A stretch of DNA of 64,000 bases from JAJRZL01 sp964557855 (GTDB lineage Bacteria > Zixibacteria > MSB-5A5 > GN15 > FEB-12): contig CAZLBP010000016.1 in the NCBI GenBank assembly GCA_964557855.1, forward strand, positions 17,770 through 81,769. The letters run 5' to 3'. The notes under the pieces were generated by a model. It had not been told where the DNA came from. It saw only the letters and a list, made by a program, of their open reading frames with translations, and ran no database searches. Positions 16,964-24,614 of this stretch are shown here, piece by piece (the stretch's first letter is position 1; each line of letters starts with the position of its first letter). Position numbers and translations under genes: made by a program.

Positions 16964-17767
16964 TTGTTCCAGCCTCGACCCGTTTTGCTCGGACAATACC
17001 GTCCCTCTGATTCATTTCTTCACCGTCTGGACGTACGCGCGAAAATGCTGCCCGTGACCCTGGTGTTGGTGCTGGCGTTGCTTACGGACTCGTTCATCTT
17101 CTATCTGGTGCTACTGGCGGCCCTGTTCGTCGGGCTGCTCCGGTCGGGAGTGACGTCAAAGCGATTGCTGGATAATTTCAAGCCGATTCTCATTTTGGTG
17201 ATCATCACTTCACTGTACCACCTGCTTTTCTCAGGAAAGGAATCCGAAACTTTGCTGGAGCTCGGTGACTATCGGCTCACGCGAAGGGCACTCGAAATGG
17301 CGGCTTTCTTCTCACTCCGCCTGGTTTTGTTCATCTCCATCGCGTTTCTCGTGACGCTCACCAGTTCGCCCTCGGAACTGGCTGACGCCTTTGCCCGGTT
17401 GATCATGCCCCTCGAGAGGCTGCGTGTGCCCGTACAGGATTTGGGCTTGATACTGTTCATGGCCATACGATTCATACCGGTCTTGCACGAAGAGTTCCAG
17501 ATGATTCGCAATGCCCAGATGATACGCGGGGTGCAGTTTTCAGGGTCGATTCTACACCGGATAAAAAGGACAGTGTATATTCTGATACCGGTGTTTGTGG
17601 CGGCGCTACAGCGCGCCGACGAACTGGCGCTGGCGATGGAGGCTCGAGGGTATAACAGCTCGTCCCAACGCACGAGTTACTCGCACATGCGTATCGGTTT
17701 CACGGAGATGGGCTTCATGGTCATTAGTACGGCGGCAATAATCGCCCTCTTCATCGGCACACGGTAG
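16964..17767 (+). CDS. ecfT: Energy-coupling factor transporter transmembrane protein EcfT
   Basis: The product has 267 aa with about six membrane segments and starts at TTG 16964 behind GGAG (16954-16957). The EcfT/CbiQ pattern is clear: 'YRPSDSFLHRLDVRAKML' at the N-terminus, 'SPSELADAFARLIMPLERLRVP' in the cytosolic helix, and 'ALAMEARGY' with the Ala-Arg-Gly motif that contacts the ATPase. EcfT joins two EcfA ATPases and a substrate-binding S component to import vitamins or metals. Neither EcfA nor an S component is present in the window. Adjacent truA (3-bp gap) recalls the ecfT-truA order known from Firmicutes. Confidence 0.85.
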   Translation: MFQPRPVLLGQYRPSDSFLHRLDVRAKMLPVTLVLVLALLTDSFIFYLVLLAALFVGLLRSGVTSKRLLDNFKPILILVIITSLYHLLFSGKESETLLELGDYRLTRRALEMAAFFSLRLVLFISIAFLVTLTSSPSELADAFARLIMPLERLRVPVQDLGLILFMAIRFIPVLHEEFQMIRNAQMIRGVQFSGSILHRIKRTVYILIPVFVAALQRADELALAMEARGYNSSSQRTSYSHMRIGFTEMGFMVISTAAIIALFIGTR

Positions 17768-17770
17768 CCC

Positions 17771-18526
17771 ATGCCTGAGAAGAACATCAAGCTGACGATT
17801 GAATACGAGGGCAGTGCCTATGCCGGGTGGCAGATACAGGATAACCAGAGGACGATCCAGGGGGAGATCGCACATGCTATTCGGCAGACGACCGGTAAGA
17901 CCGTTACGGTGACCGGCGCCGGTCGAACCGATGCCGGCGTGCATGCCCTCGGGCAGGTCGCCAATTTCAGAATCAACCACGATCTGGAACCGTCGCGCTA
18001 TGCAGGTGCACTCAACTATTATCTTGACGATGATATTCGCGTACAGAAGTCCGAGGAAGTCTCGGCCGATTTCCACGCGCGAAAGTCAGCCCTGAGCAAG
18101 AGATATCGGTATCTTCTCAGCACGCAGAGGTCGGCCCTCTACAAAGGCCTCCGGTGGGAATACGAAAAGACACTGGATTTCAGTCTGTTAAAGGAAGCTG
18201 CTGACGTAATTGCGGGAAAGTTCGACTTCTCGCCGTTTTGTGTCGTCAATTCACGCAAAGAGAATAACGTTTGCTGGATTCGCGAATCGAAATGGATAAG
18301 ATTCGGTCCGTTGTTAGTTTACGAGATTCAGGGAAACAGATTCCTGCATCACATGGTTCGTTCACTGGTGGGGGCCATGGTCAATCTGGCTACCCGCAAC
18401 AAGGACCGCCACCCCGAGAACTTGACATTGGCGCAGTTTGCCGATATCATACGCTCTGCGAGCGAGCAACGCGTAGTATTTACGGCGCCGGCACACGGGT
18501 TGTACCTGGTGTCGGTACTTTACTGA
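17771..18526 (+). CDS. truA: tRNA pseudouridine(38-40) synthase TruA
   Basis: The product has 251 aa, the usual size for TruA. The catalytic Asp54 lies in 'GAGRTDAGVHALGQVANF'. Other family blocks are 'IEYEGSAYAGWQIQ' at the N-terminus, 'KRYRYLL' and 'GNRFLHHMVRSLVGAM' near the end. It isomerises uridines 38-40 in the anticodon arm of several tRNAs. It is tightly packed between ecfT and the transaldolase gene, in a co-directional housekeeping run. Confidence 0.95.
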   Translation: MPEKNIKLTIEYEGSAYAGWQIQDNQRTIQGEIAHAIRQTTGKTVTVTGAGRTDAGVHALGQVANFRINHDLEPSRYAGALNYYLDDDIRVQKSEEVSADFHARKSALSKRYRYLLSTQRSALYKGLRWEYEKTLDFSLLKEAADVIAGKFDFSPFCVVNSRKENNVCWIRESKWIRFGPLLVYEIQGNRFLHHMVRSLVGAMVNLATRNKDRHPENLTLAQFADIIRSASEQRVVFTAPAHGLYLVSVLY

Positions 18527-18539
18527 AGGGATAAACGGA

Positions 18540-19190
18540 ATGAAATTCTTCATTGACACCGCGAATATCGAGCAGATCAGAAACGCCATGGCTATGGGCG
18601 TTCTTGACGGAGTGACTACCAATCCCTCATTGGCGGCCAAGGAAAGCGCCCCGTACAAAGAGATCCTGGCCGAGATATGCAAGATCGTCCCCGGCCCGGT
18701 TTCGGCGGAAGTCCTGGCTGTAGATTATGACGGTATGCTGAAAGAAGCCGAGGGACTGGCCAAAATTGCGGACAATATCGTCATCAAAATACCGACGATT
18801 CTCGAAGGATTGAAAGCCATCAAAAGTCTCAGCGGCGACGGTATCAAAGTCAATGCCACTCTCGTCTTTCAAGCGTCGCAGGCGATTCTCGTGGCGAAAG
18901 CAGGGGCATCGTACGTGTCGCCGTTTATCGGGCGCCTGGATGACATTTCACAGAACGGCATGGAGTTGATCGAACAGGTGGTGGCTATCTACAACAACTA
19001 CTCGTTCATTACGGAAGTGCTCGTGGCTTCGGTGCGCCATCCTATGCACGTGGTCGAGTCGGCTTTGATTGGTGCGGATGTCGTGACGATGCCCTACGGC
19101 GTTATCGAGAAGCTCATTAAACATCCGTTGACCGATATCGGACTGGAGAAGTTCATTTCCGACTATAAGAAAGCCAAAAAAGACCAATGA
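18540..19190 (+). CDS. tal: Transaldolase (TalC/FSA-type small subunit family)
   Basis: The product has 216 aa, the length of the short transaldolase/fructose-6-phosphate aldolase subfamily. It has 'MKFFIDTANIEQIR' at the N-terminus, 'GVTTNPSL', the Schiff-base Lys83 in 'NIVIKIPT', and 'NATLVFQASQAILVAKAGA' followed by 'YVSPFIGRLDD'. It transfers dihydroxyacetone units in the non-oxidative pentose phosphate pathway, or cleaves fructose 6-phosphate; sequence alone does not separate the two. The stop overlaps the purB start by 4 bp (ATGA). Confidence 0.9.
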   Translation: MKFFIDTANIEQIRNAMAMGVLDGVTTNPSLAAKESAPYKEILAEICKIVPGPVSAEVLAVDYDGMLKEAEGLAKIADNIVIKIPTILEGLKAIKSLSGDGIKVNATLVFQASQAILVAKAGASYVSPFIGRLDDISQNGMELIEQVVAIYNNYSFITEVLVASVRHPMHVVESALIGADVVTMPYGVIEKLIKHPLTDIGLEKFISDYKKAKKDQ

Positions 19191-20482
19191 TCCAGCGATA
19201 TACGTTGCCTGAGATGGGCGCCCTCTGGACCGATGAAGCCAGGTTTCGCATGTGGCTGGAGGTGGAAGTGGAAGCGGCGCGGGCGATGGCGCGGTTGAAG
19301 ATCATTCCCGAGGCCGCATTCAAGATCATCGAAAAAAAAGCCGACTTCGATATCCAACGAATCAACGAAATCGAAGCCGAAGTCAACCATGATGTCATTG
19401 CCTTTCTGACATCGGTAGAGGAATTCGTTGGTGAAGAAGCCAAGTACCTGCACTTTGGCATGACGTCATCCGATATGCTGGATACCGCCCTGTCTCTCAC
19501 GCTGATGCGAGCATCGGGATTAATAGAGAAGAAGATTAACACGGCCCTGAGGGAGATCAAACGCCTGGCTCGAAAATACAAGATGACACCCTGCATGGGG
19601 CGTACTCACGGGGTTCTGGCCGAACCGACGACAGTCGGCCTGAAATTCGCGGTCTGGTATACCGAATTGCAGCGCGGACTCGAACGGTTTCGACAGGCGG
19701 TTGATGCGATTTCGGTGGGCAAGATATCCGGCGCCGTCGGCAATTACGCCAATCTCGATCCGCGTGTGGAAAAGGCAGTCTGCAAAAAGCTGGGGCTCAG
19801 ACCGGCCGAGGTGTCGACGCAAGTAGTGCAGCGCGATCGGCACGCACATTTCGTCACAGCTATTGCGTTGCTGGGATCTTCGCTGGAGAAGTTCGCCACG
19901 GAGATCCGCAATCTGCATCGCACCGAAATCGGCGAAATCAGTGAAGGCTTCGGCAAAAAGCAAAAAGGTTCCTCGGCTATGCCGCACAAGAAGAATCCTA
20001 TCACGGTCGAGAGAATTTCCGGCATAGCCAGACTTCTGCGCGGCAATGCCCTGGCGGCCATGGAAAACGTAATCCTCTGGGGAGAACGAGACATCGCCCA
20101 TTCATCGGTCGAGCGGGTGATTCTGCCCGACTCGACTATCATTATCGACTACGGACTGCAGAAATTCATCGAGGTCCTCAAAGGGCTGGTAATCAACGAA
20201 AAGCGGATGCTGGAGAACATCTACTATCGCGGGGGAGTCGTGTTCTCACAGCGCTTGTTGCTGAAGTTGACCGGACCGGTGGGCTCGCGCGACAAAGCGT
20301 ACCGCCTCGTGCAGCGGAATGCCCTGGCGGCGGTCGAAGGGATGGGATCCTTCCGGGAACTCGTTTTTCACGACAAAGAGATAAGACAATACATGACCGA
20401 TGCCGAGATTGACAGGTGCTTTGAGCTGGATTATTACACAAGGAACGTGGACAAAATCTTCAAACGCGTGTTCGGTAAATGA
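19187..20482 (+). CDS. purB: Adenylosuccinate lyase
   Basis: The product has 431 aa. The fumarase/aspartase superfamily signature 'GSSAMPHKKNP' is intact and 'FGMTSSDMLDTALSL' and 'GRTHGVLAEPTT' supply the other active-site loops. It cleaves SAICAR to AICAR and adenylosuccinate to AMP in purine synthesis. The length matches the shorter Bacillus/Thermotoga-type PurB. It overlaps the transaldolase and psd genes by 4 bp each and shares the strand with purS and purQ downstream, so purine and phospholipid genes are probably co-transcribed. Confidence 0.96.
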   Translation: MIQRYTLPEMGALWTDEARFRMWLEVEVEAARAMARLKIIPEAAFKIIEKKADFDIQRINEIEAEVNHDVIAFLTSVEEFVGEEAKYLHFGMTSSDMLDTALSLTLMRASGLIEKKINTALREIKRLARKYKMTPCMGRTHGVLAEPTTVGLKFAVWYTELQRGLERFRQAVDAISVGKISGAVGNYANLDPRVEKAVCKKLGLRPAEVSTQVVQRDRHAHFVTAIALLGSSLEKFATEIRNLHRTEIGEISEGFGKKQKGSSAMPHKKNPITVERISGIARLLRGNALAAMENVILWGERDIAHSSVERVILPDSTIIIDYGLQKFIEVLKGLVINEKRMLENIYYRGGVVFSQRLLLKLTGPVGSRDKAYRLVQRNALAAVEGMGSFRELVFHDKEIRQYMTDAEIDRCFELDYYTRNVDKIFKRVFGK

Positions 20483-21183
20483 TCGTTCGAGACGGTTGGC
20501 CATTCATACTCGTCGGCCTGGTGCTGACGGTCATTCTGTTGTTGGGTTCCCTGAAATGGGACAGCATGTGGCTGCTGGTCGTGACTGCAGTTTTCGCTCT
20601 GCTGACATTGCTGATAACGTTTTTCTTTCGTGATCCGGAACGGGAAATACCCGACGTTTCCCTCGCGCTGGTGGCGCCGGCCGACGGCCGGGTTGTCGCC
20701 ATTGACTCTCTCGCCCACCATCCGTATTTGGATTCACCGGCGACCCGGGTATCTATTTTTCTTTCGATCTTCGATGTGCATGTCAACCGGATGCCGGTTA
20801 CCGGCACGGTTGATTATATTGAGTATCGGCCGGGGAAATTCCTGGCGGCGTTCAAAAACGATGCTTCGGAGGTAAATGAACAAACCGAAATCGGTATGCG
20901 GTCCGAATACGGCGAGAAGCTCGTTATCAAGCAGATCGCAGGAGTAATAGCTCGGCGGATTGTTTGTCGAGTGGAAAAGGGTGACAGAGTATCGAGGGGC
21001 GACCGATTCGGTATGATCCGGTTTGGATCACGAACCGATTTGATTGTACCTGCAGAAACCGACATTCACGTACAGAAAGGTGATCACGTTAAAGGTGCGG
21101 CAAGTATTATCGGTACGTTGCCCGACCGGGGACCTTCGTTGCCATCGACGGAAGAAAGGGAAGGCAACGATGCCCGCTTATAG
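20479..21183 (+). CDS. psd: Phosphatidylserine decarboxylase proenzyme (short, archaeal-type)
   Basis: The product has 234 aa. Two membrane segments near the N-terminus (about 8-50) anchor it. The core 'VAPADGRVVAID', 'IFLSIFDVHVNR' and 'RFGMIRFGSRTDLIVP' fit the short PSD family. Self-cleavage before Ser184 in the FGS motif would create the pyruvoyl group that decarboxylates phosphatidylserine to phosphatidylethanolamine. It is followed by pssA with a 14-bp overlap, so both steps from CDP-diacylglycerol to phosphatidylethanolamine are encoded together. Confidence 0.94.
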   Translation: MIVRDGWPFILVGLVLTVILLLGSLKWDSMWLLVVTAVFALLTLLITFFFRDPEREIPDVSLALVAPADGRVVAIDSLAHHPYLDSPATRVSIFLSIFDVHVNRMPVTGTVDYIEYRPGKFLAAFKNDASEVNEQTEIGMRSEYGEKLVIKQIAGVIARRIVCRVEKGDRVSRGDRFGMIRFGSRTDLIVPAETDIHVQKGDHVKGAASIIGTLPDRGPSLPSTEEREGNDARL

Positions 21184-21952
21184 GGGACTGGTACCGGGCA
21201 TTTTCACCATGGGCAACGTCGTCTGTGGTTTTATCGCCATTCTCTCGGCTTTCGAGGGGAAGATCATAACCGCCTGCTGGTTCATACTCCTGGCGGCCTT
21301 TCTGGATGCCCTGGACGGCAAGGTGGCGCGGTTAAGCGGAGGCGCTTCCCAGTTCGGGGTGGAGCTTGACTCGCTTGCCGACTTCCTCTCATTCGGCGTG
21401 GCTCCGGCCGTGATCGTGTATGTTATCAAACTGCACGAGCTGGGTGAATGGCGCTGGATTTTGTCGGTCGTGTTCATAATCGCCGCCGCTTACCGGTTAG
21501 CGCGTTATAATATGCTGGTTGACAGTGAAGAAAAGAAGGATTTTCTGGGACTGCCGGTTCCCGCGGCGGCGCTCGGACTGGTTTCGTACATCATCTTCTC
21601 AAATCAAATGTGGGGAAAACTGGAATATGCCGAGTGGTTGATTTCCATGGTCGTGCTTTTCTCGTTCTTGATGGTGTCACAGGTCAAATTCGACGCGATT
21701 CCGGACCGCTTCACGACCAAAGAGGAGCGAATCAAGCTGGCAATCCTCATTGTTGCAGCGATTGCCATCATAATCCGGCCCAAGCTGTTCTCCAGACTCT
21801 TGTTGTTTCCGTTTGTGGCAGTTTATATATTGACGGGCATGATTCGCGAAGGGTACAGATTATTCAGCGCCGGGGTCGGCAAAGTGACCGGCCAGCAGTC
21901 CGGCAAAAGACCGACCGAAGACAGGGAAACAGACCATGACGAAAACCAGTAA
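21170..21952 (+). CDS. pssA: CDP-diacylglycerol-serine O-phosphatidyltransferase
   Basis: The product is 260 aa from the ATG at 21170, chosen over an upstream in-frame start because GGGAAGG precedes it and the N-terminus 'YRGLVPGIFTMGNVVCGF' is where the family begins. The CDP-alcohol phosphotransferase motif D-G-x2-A-R-x8-G-x3-D-x3-D is complete: Asp46, Asp49-Gly50, Ala-Arg, Asp67 and Asp71 in 'DALDGKVARLSGGASQFG' and 'VELDSLAD'. About six membrane segments are present. It makes phosphatidylserine for the upstream psd. It overlaps both neighbours. Confidence 0.94.
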   Translation: MPAYRGLVPGIFTMGNVVCGFIAILSAFEGKIITACWFILLAAFLDALDGKVARLSGGASQFGVELDSLADFLSFGVAPAVIVYVIKLHELGEWRWILSVVFIIAAAYRLARYNMLVDSEEKKDFLGLPVPAAALGLVSYIIFSNQMWGKLEYAEWLISMVVLFSFLMVSQVKFDAIPDRFTTKEERIKLAILIVAAIAIIIRPKLFSRLLLFPFVAVYILTGMIREGYRLFSAGVGKVTGQQSGKRPTEDRETDHDENQ

Positions 21953-22187
21953 GGCAGTTGTCTATGTACGCCTGAAAGAAGGCGTTCTCGATCCGCAGGG
22001 AGTCACTATTCACAAAGCCTTGAATCAGATGGGCTACGACGACTTCGCCTCGGTGCGGACCGGAAGATTCTTTGAACTGGAAGTCAAGGCCGATAGTACC
22101 AATATCCGGAAGAAGCTGGACGAAGTCTGCTCGAAACTGCTGGCCAATCCGGTCATCGAGAGCTATTCGGTGGAGATGGCGGAATGA
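21936..22187 (+). CDS. purS: Phosphoribosylformylglycinamidine synthase subunit PurS
   Basis: The product has 83 aa, the typical PurS size. 'VYVRLKEGVLDPQGVTIHKAL', in two strands, and 'VRTGRFFELEV' with 'LANPVIESYSVE' are family hallmarks. PurS bridges PurQ and the small PurL in the FGAM synthetase complex. It overlaps pssA by 17 bp and purQ by 4 bp. purL does not follow; it must be elsewhere. Confidence 0.93.
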   Translation: MTKTSKAVVYVRLKEGVLDPQGVTIHKALNQMGYDDFASVRTGRFFELEVKADSTNIRKKLDEVCSKLLANPVIESYSVEMAE

Positions 22188-22897
22188 AATTCGGCGTGGT
22201 GACATTTCCCGGGTCCAATTGCGACTACGACGCGTATGCCGCGGTCAGGCATGTGCTGGGCGAAGAGGTGGAGTTCCTGTGGCACAAGTCGACCGATCTC
22301 ATGGACAGTGACGTGGTTATATTGCCCGGCGGCTTTTCGTATGGGGACTATTTGCGCAGCGGCGCCATCGCCAAATTCTCTCCGATCATGGAAAAGGTCA
22401 TTGCATTTGCGAATGCGGGTGGATACGTCATGGGGATTTGCAACGGGTTTCAGATTCTGACCGAATGCGAGCTGCTGCCGGGCGCCCTGATGCGTAACGC
22501 CCATCTCCGGTTTACCTGCAAATACATACATCTTCGTGTCGAGAAGACAGAGACTCCGTATACGAGTTCCTGCCGGGTCGGAGAAGTGCTGAAAATCCCG
22601 ATTGCCCACAACGAAGGCAACTTTTATCACTTCGAGGATGAGATTAAGGAGCTGGAAGACTCCGGTCAGATTCTGTTTCGCTACTGTGATGCCGGGGGCA
22701 ATGCCACAGCGGAGGCCAATCCCAACGGTTCGATTAACAACATCGCCGGCATCTGTAACAAGGACGGCAATATCCTGGGAATGATGCCCCATCCCGAGCG
22801 GGCGGTCGAGGATCTGCTGGGATCGGCTGATGGTCTGCGGGTTTTCGATTCGATTCGCGCCGCGGTATCCAGGAAAAACGTCATAGGAGTCAGGTGA
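22184..22897 (+). CDS. purQ: Phosphoribosylformylglycinamidine synthase subunit PurQ (glutaminase)
   Basis: The product has 237 aa. It is a class I glutamine amidotransferase with nucleophile Cys86 in 'GGYVMGICNGFQILTE', N-terminal 'VTFPGSNCDYDAY' and 'LPGGFSYGDYLRSGAIA', and the His/Glu pair in 'MMPHPERAVE' near the C-terminus. It supplies ammonia to PurL. It is translationally coupled to purS (4-bp overlap) and to the downstream small membrane gene. Confidence 0.96.
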   Translation: MKFGVVTFPGSNCDYDAYAAVRHVLGEEVEFLWHKSTDLMDSDVVILPGGFSYGDYLRSGAIAKFSPIMEKVIAFANAGGYVMGICNGFQILTECELLPGALMRNAHLRFTCKYIHLRVEKTETPYTSSCRVGEVLKIPIAHNEGNFYHFEDEIKELEDSGQILFRYCDAGGNATAEANPNGSINNIAGICNKDGNILGMMPHPERAVEDLLGSADGLRVFDSIRAAVSRKNVIGVR

Positions 22898-23160
22898 AGA
22901 AGCGTGAAGTTACATTCATTCTGACGGCGCTGATTCTGGGCGCCGTGGTGGGGAGTCTGATAGGGGATATTATCGGAACGTACCTGCCGCCGGGGGCCGC
23001 CAAGACGGTGTTTACCAAATCGATTGAGATCGGGTTTGACACCGTGAAGGTTGATTTCTTTGCGATTTCGTTTATCTTTGGTTTGATGCTCAGGATCAAC
23101 TTTTTGTCGATTTTGGTGTTGATCCTGGTTATTATATATTTCCGATGGTGGTATTTGTAG
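22894..23160 (+). CDS. Small DUF4321-like membrane protein
   Basis: The product has 88 aa and starts at GTG 22894, which overlaps the purQ stop by 4 bp. It has an N-terminal membrane segment with 'LILGAVVGSLIGDIIGTYLP', a short soluble loop and a second, longer hydrophobic C-terminal segment ending 'FRWWYL'. This layout fits the DUF4321 family of small integral membrane proteins. No function is known to me; the purine-operon context may be incidental. Confidence 0.65.
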   Translation: MKKREVTFILTALILGAVVGSLIGDIIGTYLPPGAAKTVFTKSIEIGFDTVKVDFFAISFIFGLMLRINFLSILVLILVIIYFRWWYL

Positions 23161-23175
23161 CTGTCGGATGAATGA

Positions 23176-23391
23176 CCGTCAAGTCACACCCCGCCTAGAG
23201 CGGGTCAAGATCTGACGGAACTGAAACGAAGGGGCAGATGTGGACATCTGCCGCCCACGAAGATGGACCCCTGCCTTCGCGGGGGTGACAGAAACAACTT
23301 CATTCCTGCGCAGGCAGGAATCCAGTCAGGGACCATGAAGGTCCTGACCCAGGGTATTTGGTCTGTCATTCCCGCGAAGGCGGGAATCCAG
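23176..23391 (+). repeat. Composite dispersed repeat, copy A
   Basis: This fills most of the 260-bp gap between the DUF4321-like gene and tatA. Parts in order: an inverted unit CCGTCAAGTC...GACGG (23176-23218); a GGGGCAGATGTGGACATCTG unit running through ATGGACCCCTGCC; and two hairpin units of type TCATTCC-YGCG-GGAATCCAG (23300-23348 and 23365-23391). The first hairpin is followed by CAGGGACC...GGTCCTGAC. The segment 23231-23348 matches copy C (40863-40979) over nearly its full length with few differences. Confidence 0.8.
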
Positions 23392-23420
23392 AAGCTGCTT
23401 CTTGAAGCAGGAGGTGTAAT

Positions 23421-23636
23421 ATGTTTGGATTAGGTCCAACAGAGTTGATTATCGTGTTAGTGGTTGTCCTCCTTCTTTTTGGTGCGAAGCGGCTTCCAGA
23501 AATTGCGCAGGGTCTCGGTAAAGGAATAAAGGAGTTTCGGAAGTCGGTGAAGGACACGACGGATGAGTTGAAAGGCTCGCTGGACGAGCCGCCCCGTAAG
23601 CCGAACGACTCGGATAAAGAGAAGAAGAATACGTAG
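23421..23636 (+). CDS. tatA: Twin-arginine translocase subunit TatA/TatE family
   Basis: The product has 71 aa with the standard TatA build: 'MFGLGPTELIIVLVVVLLLFG' as N-terminal membrane helix, the FG hinge followed by 'AKRLPEIAQGLGKGIKEFRK' as amphipathic helix, then a charged tail. AGGAGGTG lies 8 nt before the ATG, the strongest ribosome site in this region. It oligomerises with TatC to move folded proteins; no tatC is in the window. It is enclosed by copies A and B of the composite repeat. Confidence 0.92.
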   Translation: MFGLGPTELIIVLVVVLLLFGAKRLPEIAQGLGKGIKEFRKSVKDTTDELKGSLDEPPRKPNDSDKEKKNT

Positions 23637-23649
23637 CCTTCGGGCTGAT

Positions 23650-24036
23650 CGTCAGGTCACACCCCGCCGATGGCGGGCCAGGACCTGACGGAACAGAGAG
23701 GGAGGCAGGCTTGGACATCTGTCGCCGCGGAAACCGTCAGGTTGGTCGCATGCCGGCACGAGAAAGCTGGGATCACCCCCAAGCCGAGTTTGGGGGTGCC
23801 ACCCGACCGAGTGGAAGAGTGAACGCACCCCAANNNNNNNNNNNNNNNNNNNNNNNNNNNNNNNNNNNNNNNNNNNNNNNNNNNNNNNNNNNNNNNNNNN
23901 NNNNNNNNNNNNNNNNNNNNNNNNNNNNNNNNNTGTCATTCCCGCGAAGGCGGGAATCCAGTCAGGACCGAAGGTCCTGACCTGAGTTTGTCATTCCTGC
24001 GCAGGTAGGAATCCAGTCAGGGCCAAAAGCCCTGAC
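23650..24036 (+). repeat. Composite dispersed repeat, copy B (interrupted by N gap)
   Basis: The left part (23650-23691) is the inverted unit CGTCAGGTC...GACCTGACG seen in copy A. The right part holds two hairpin units TCATTCC-YGCG-GGAATCCAG, each followed by a CAGG[AG]CC...GG[TC]CCTGAC arm (23935-23981 and 23990-24036). The middle is hidden by 100 N, so the copy may be longer than seen. Confidence 0.75.
23834..23933. other. Assembly gap (100 N)
   Basis: There are exactly 100 N, a common placeholder for a scaffold join of unknown length. It lies within the repeat copy, which probably caused the break. Confidence 0.97.
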
Positions 24037-24047
24037 ACAGAAGATAT

Positions 24048-24503
24048 ATGATAACAAAGTTCTCGAAAGAAGACGCCGACAAGGTCGCCGCCGTCATCGG
24101 CGCACAACAGGTCAGTTTCCAAACCGACCACTACCGCTTCCGAGTGGAAAACGTCGAGGAGAAGCGGATCCTCTCGCTGGAGGTCTACCCCGAAACTTCC
24201 CTGGGCAAAGCGAAAGGCATGCTGATCGTGGTCTACACCGGCAACGCGCATCTGCAGCTTCACAATTGCTCGGGCTATATCGTTTCCGAAGAATTGGGCG
24301 AGGTTACTTTCGTGGCCGAGTTCGAGAAGCAGCTCTCCGGACTGGTAGTTGAAAAGGGCGCCGCCTGCTCCCAATATGCCGCTATCGACCGTGCTCTGAT
24401 ATCGTCTGATTTCACGCAGTTAGGCGTCGAGGTCATGCTCTCCGGCGTGGCGCTGTCTCTCGCGGAGGATGTGTTGAAGGAGGAGGGGGGCAAGGGGGAG
24501 TAG
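24048..24503 (+). CDS. Hypothetical protein, 151 aa
   Basis: I do not recognise this family. The protein is soluble, without signal peptide or membrane segment. It has a mixed charged N-terminus, a beta-rich middle ('YRFRVENVEEKRILSLEVY', 'GMLIVVYTGNAHLQLH') and a helical end. Residues in 'HNCSGY' and 'GAACSQYA' supply two Cys but no metal motif. The start at 24048 has only a weak purine-rich AGAAG upstream. It stands alone between the repeat zone and the convergent kinase operon; codon usage looks like that of neighbours, so a real gene is likely. Confidence 0.55.
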   Translation: MITKFSKEDADKVAAVIGAQQVSFQTDHYRFRVENVEEKRILSLEVYPETSLGKAKGMLIVVYTGNAHLQLHNCSGYIVSEELGEVTFVAEFEKQLSGLVVEKGAACSQYAAIDRALISSDFTQLGVEVMLSGVALSLAEDVLKEEGGKGE

Positions 24504-24614
24504 TTGTCAGTTCGTGCGGGGTAATCTCAGGATTCTTCGAGTTTCACTGGTCAACCAAATACTTCCCGAATACACATGTCGGGTGCTCTCGACTGCGGCG
24601 AATCGGAACCCGAC

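Larger units (their letters stand above)
23637..24047. other. Gene-free, repeat-filled interval with assembly gap
   Basis: This 411-bp stretch between tatA and the 151-aa hypothetical gene contains repeat copy B and a run of 100 N. Open frames crossing the N-run are artefacts. No promoter of clear quality is seen. Confidence 0.75.

Noticed and set aside
23300..24036. Possible CRISPR array from the repeated TCATTCC...GGAATCCAG units
   Set aside because: Units are irregularly spaced, palindromic, differ from each other, and intervening sequence is itself repeated; no cas genes.
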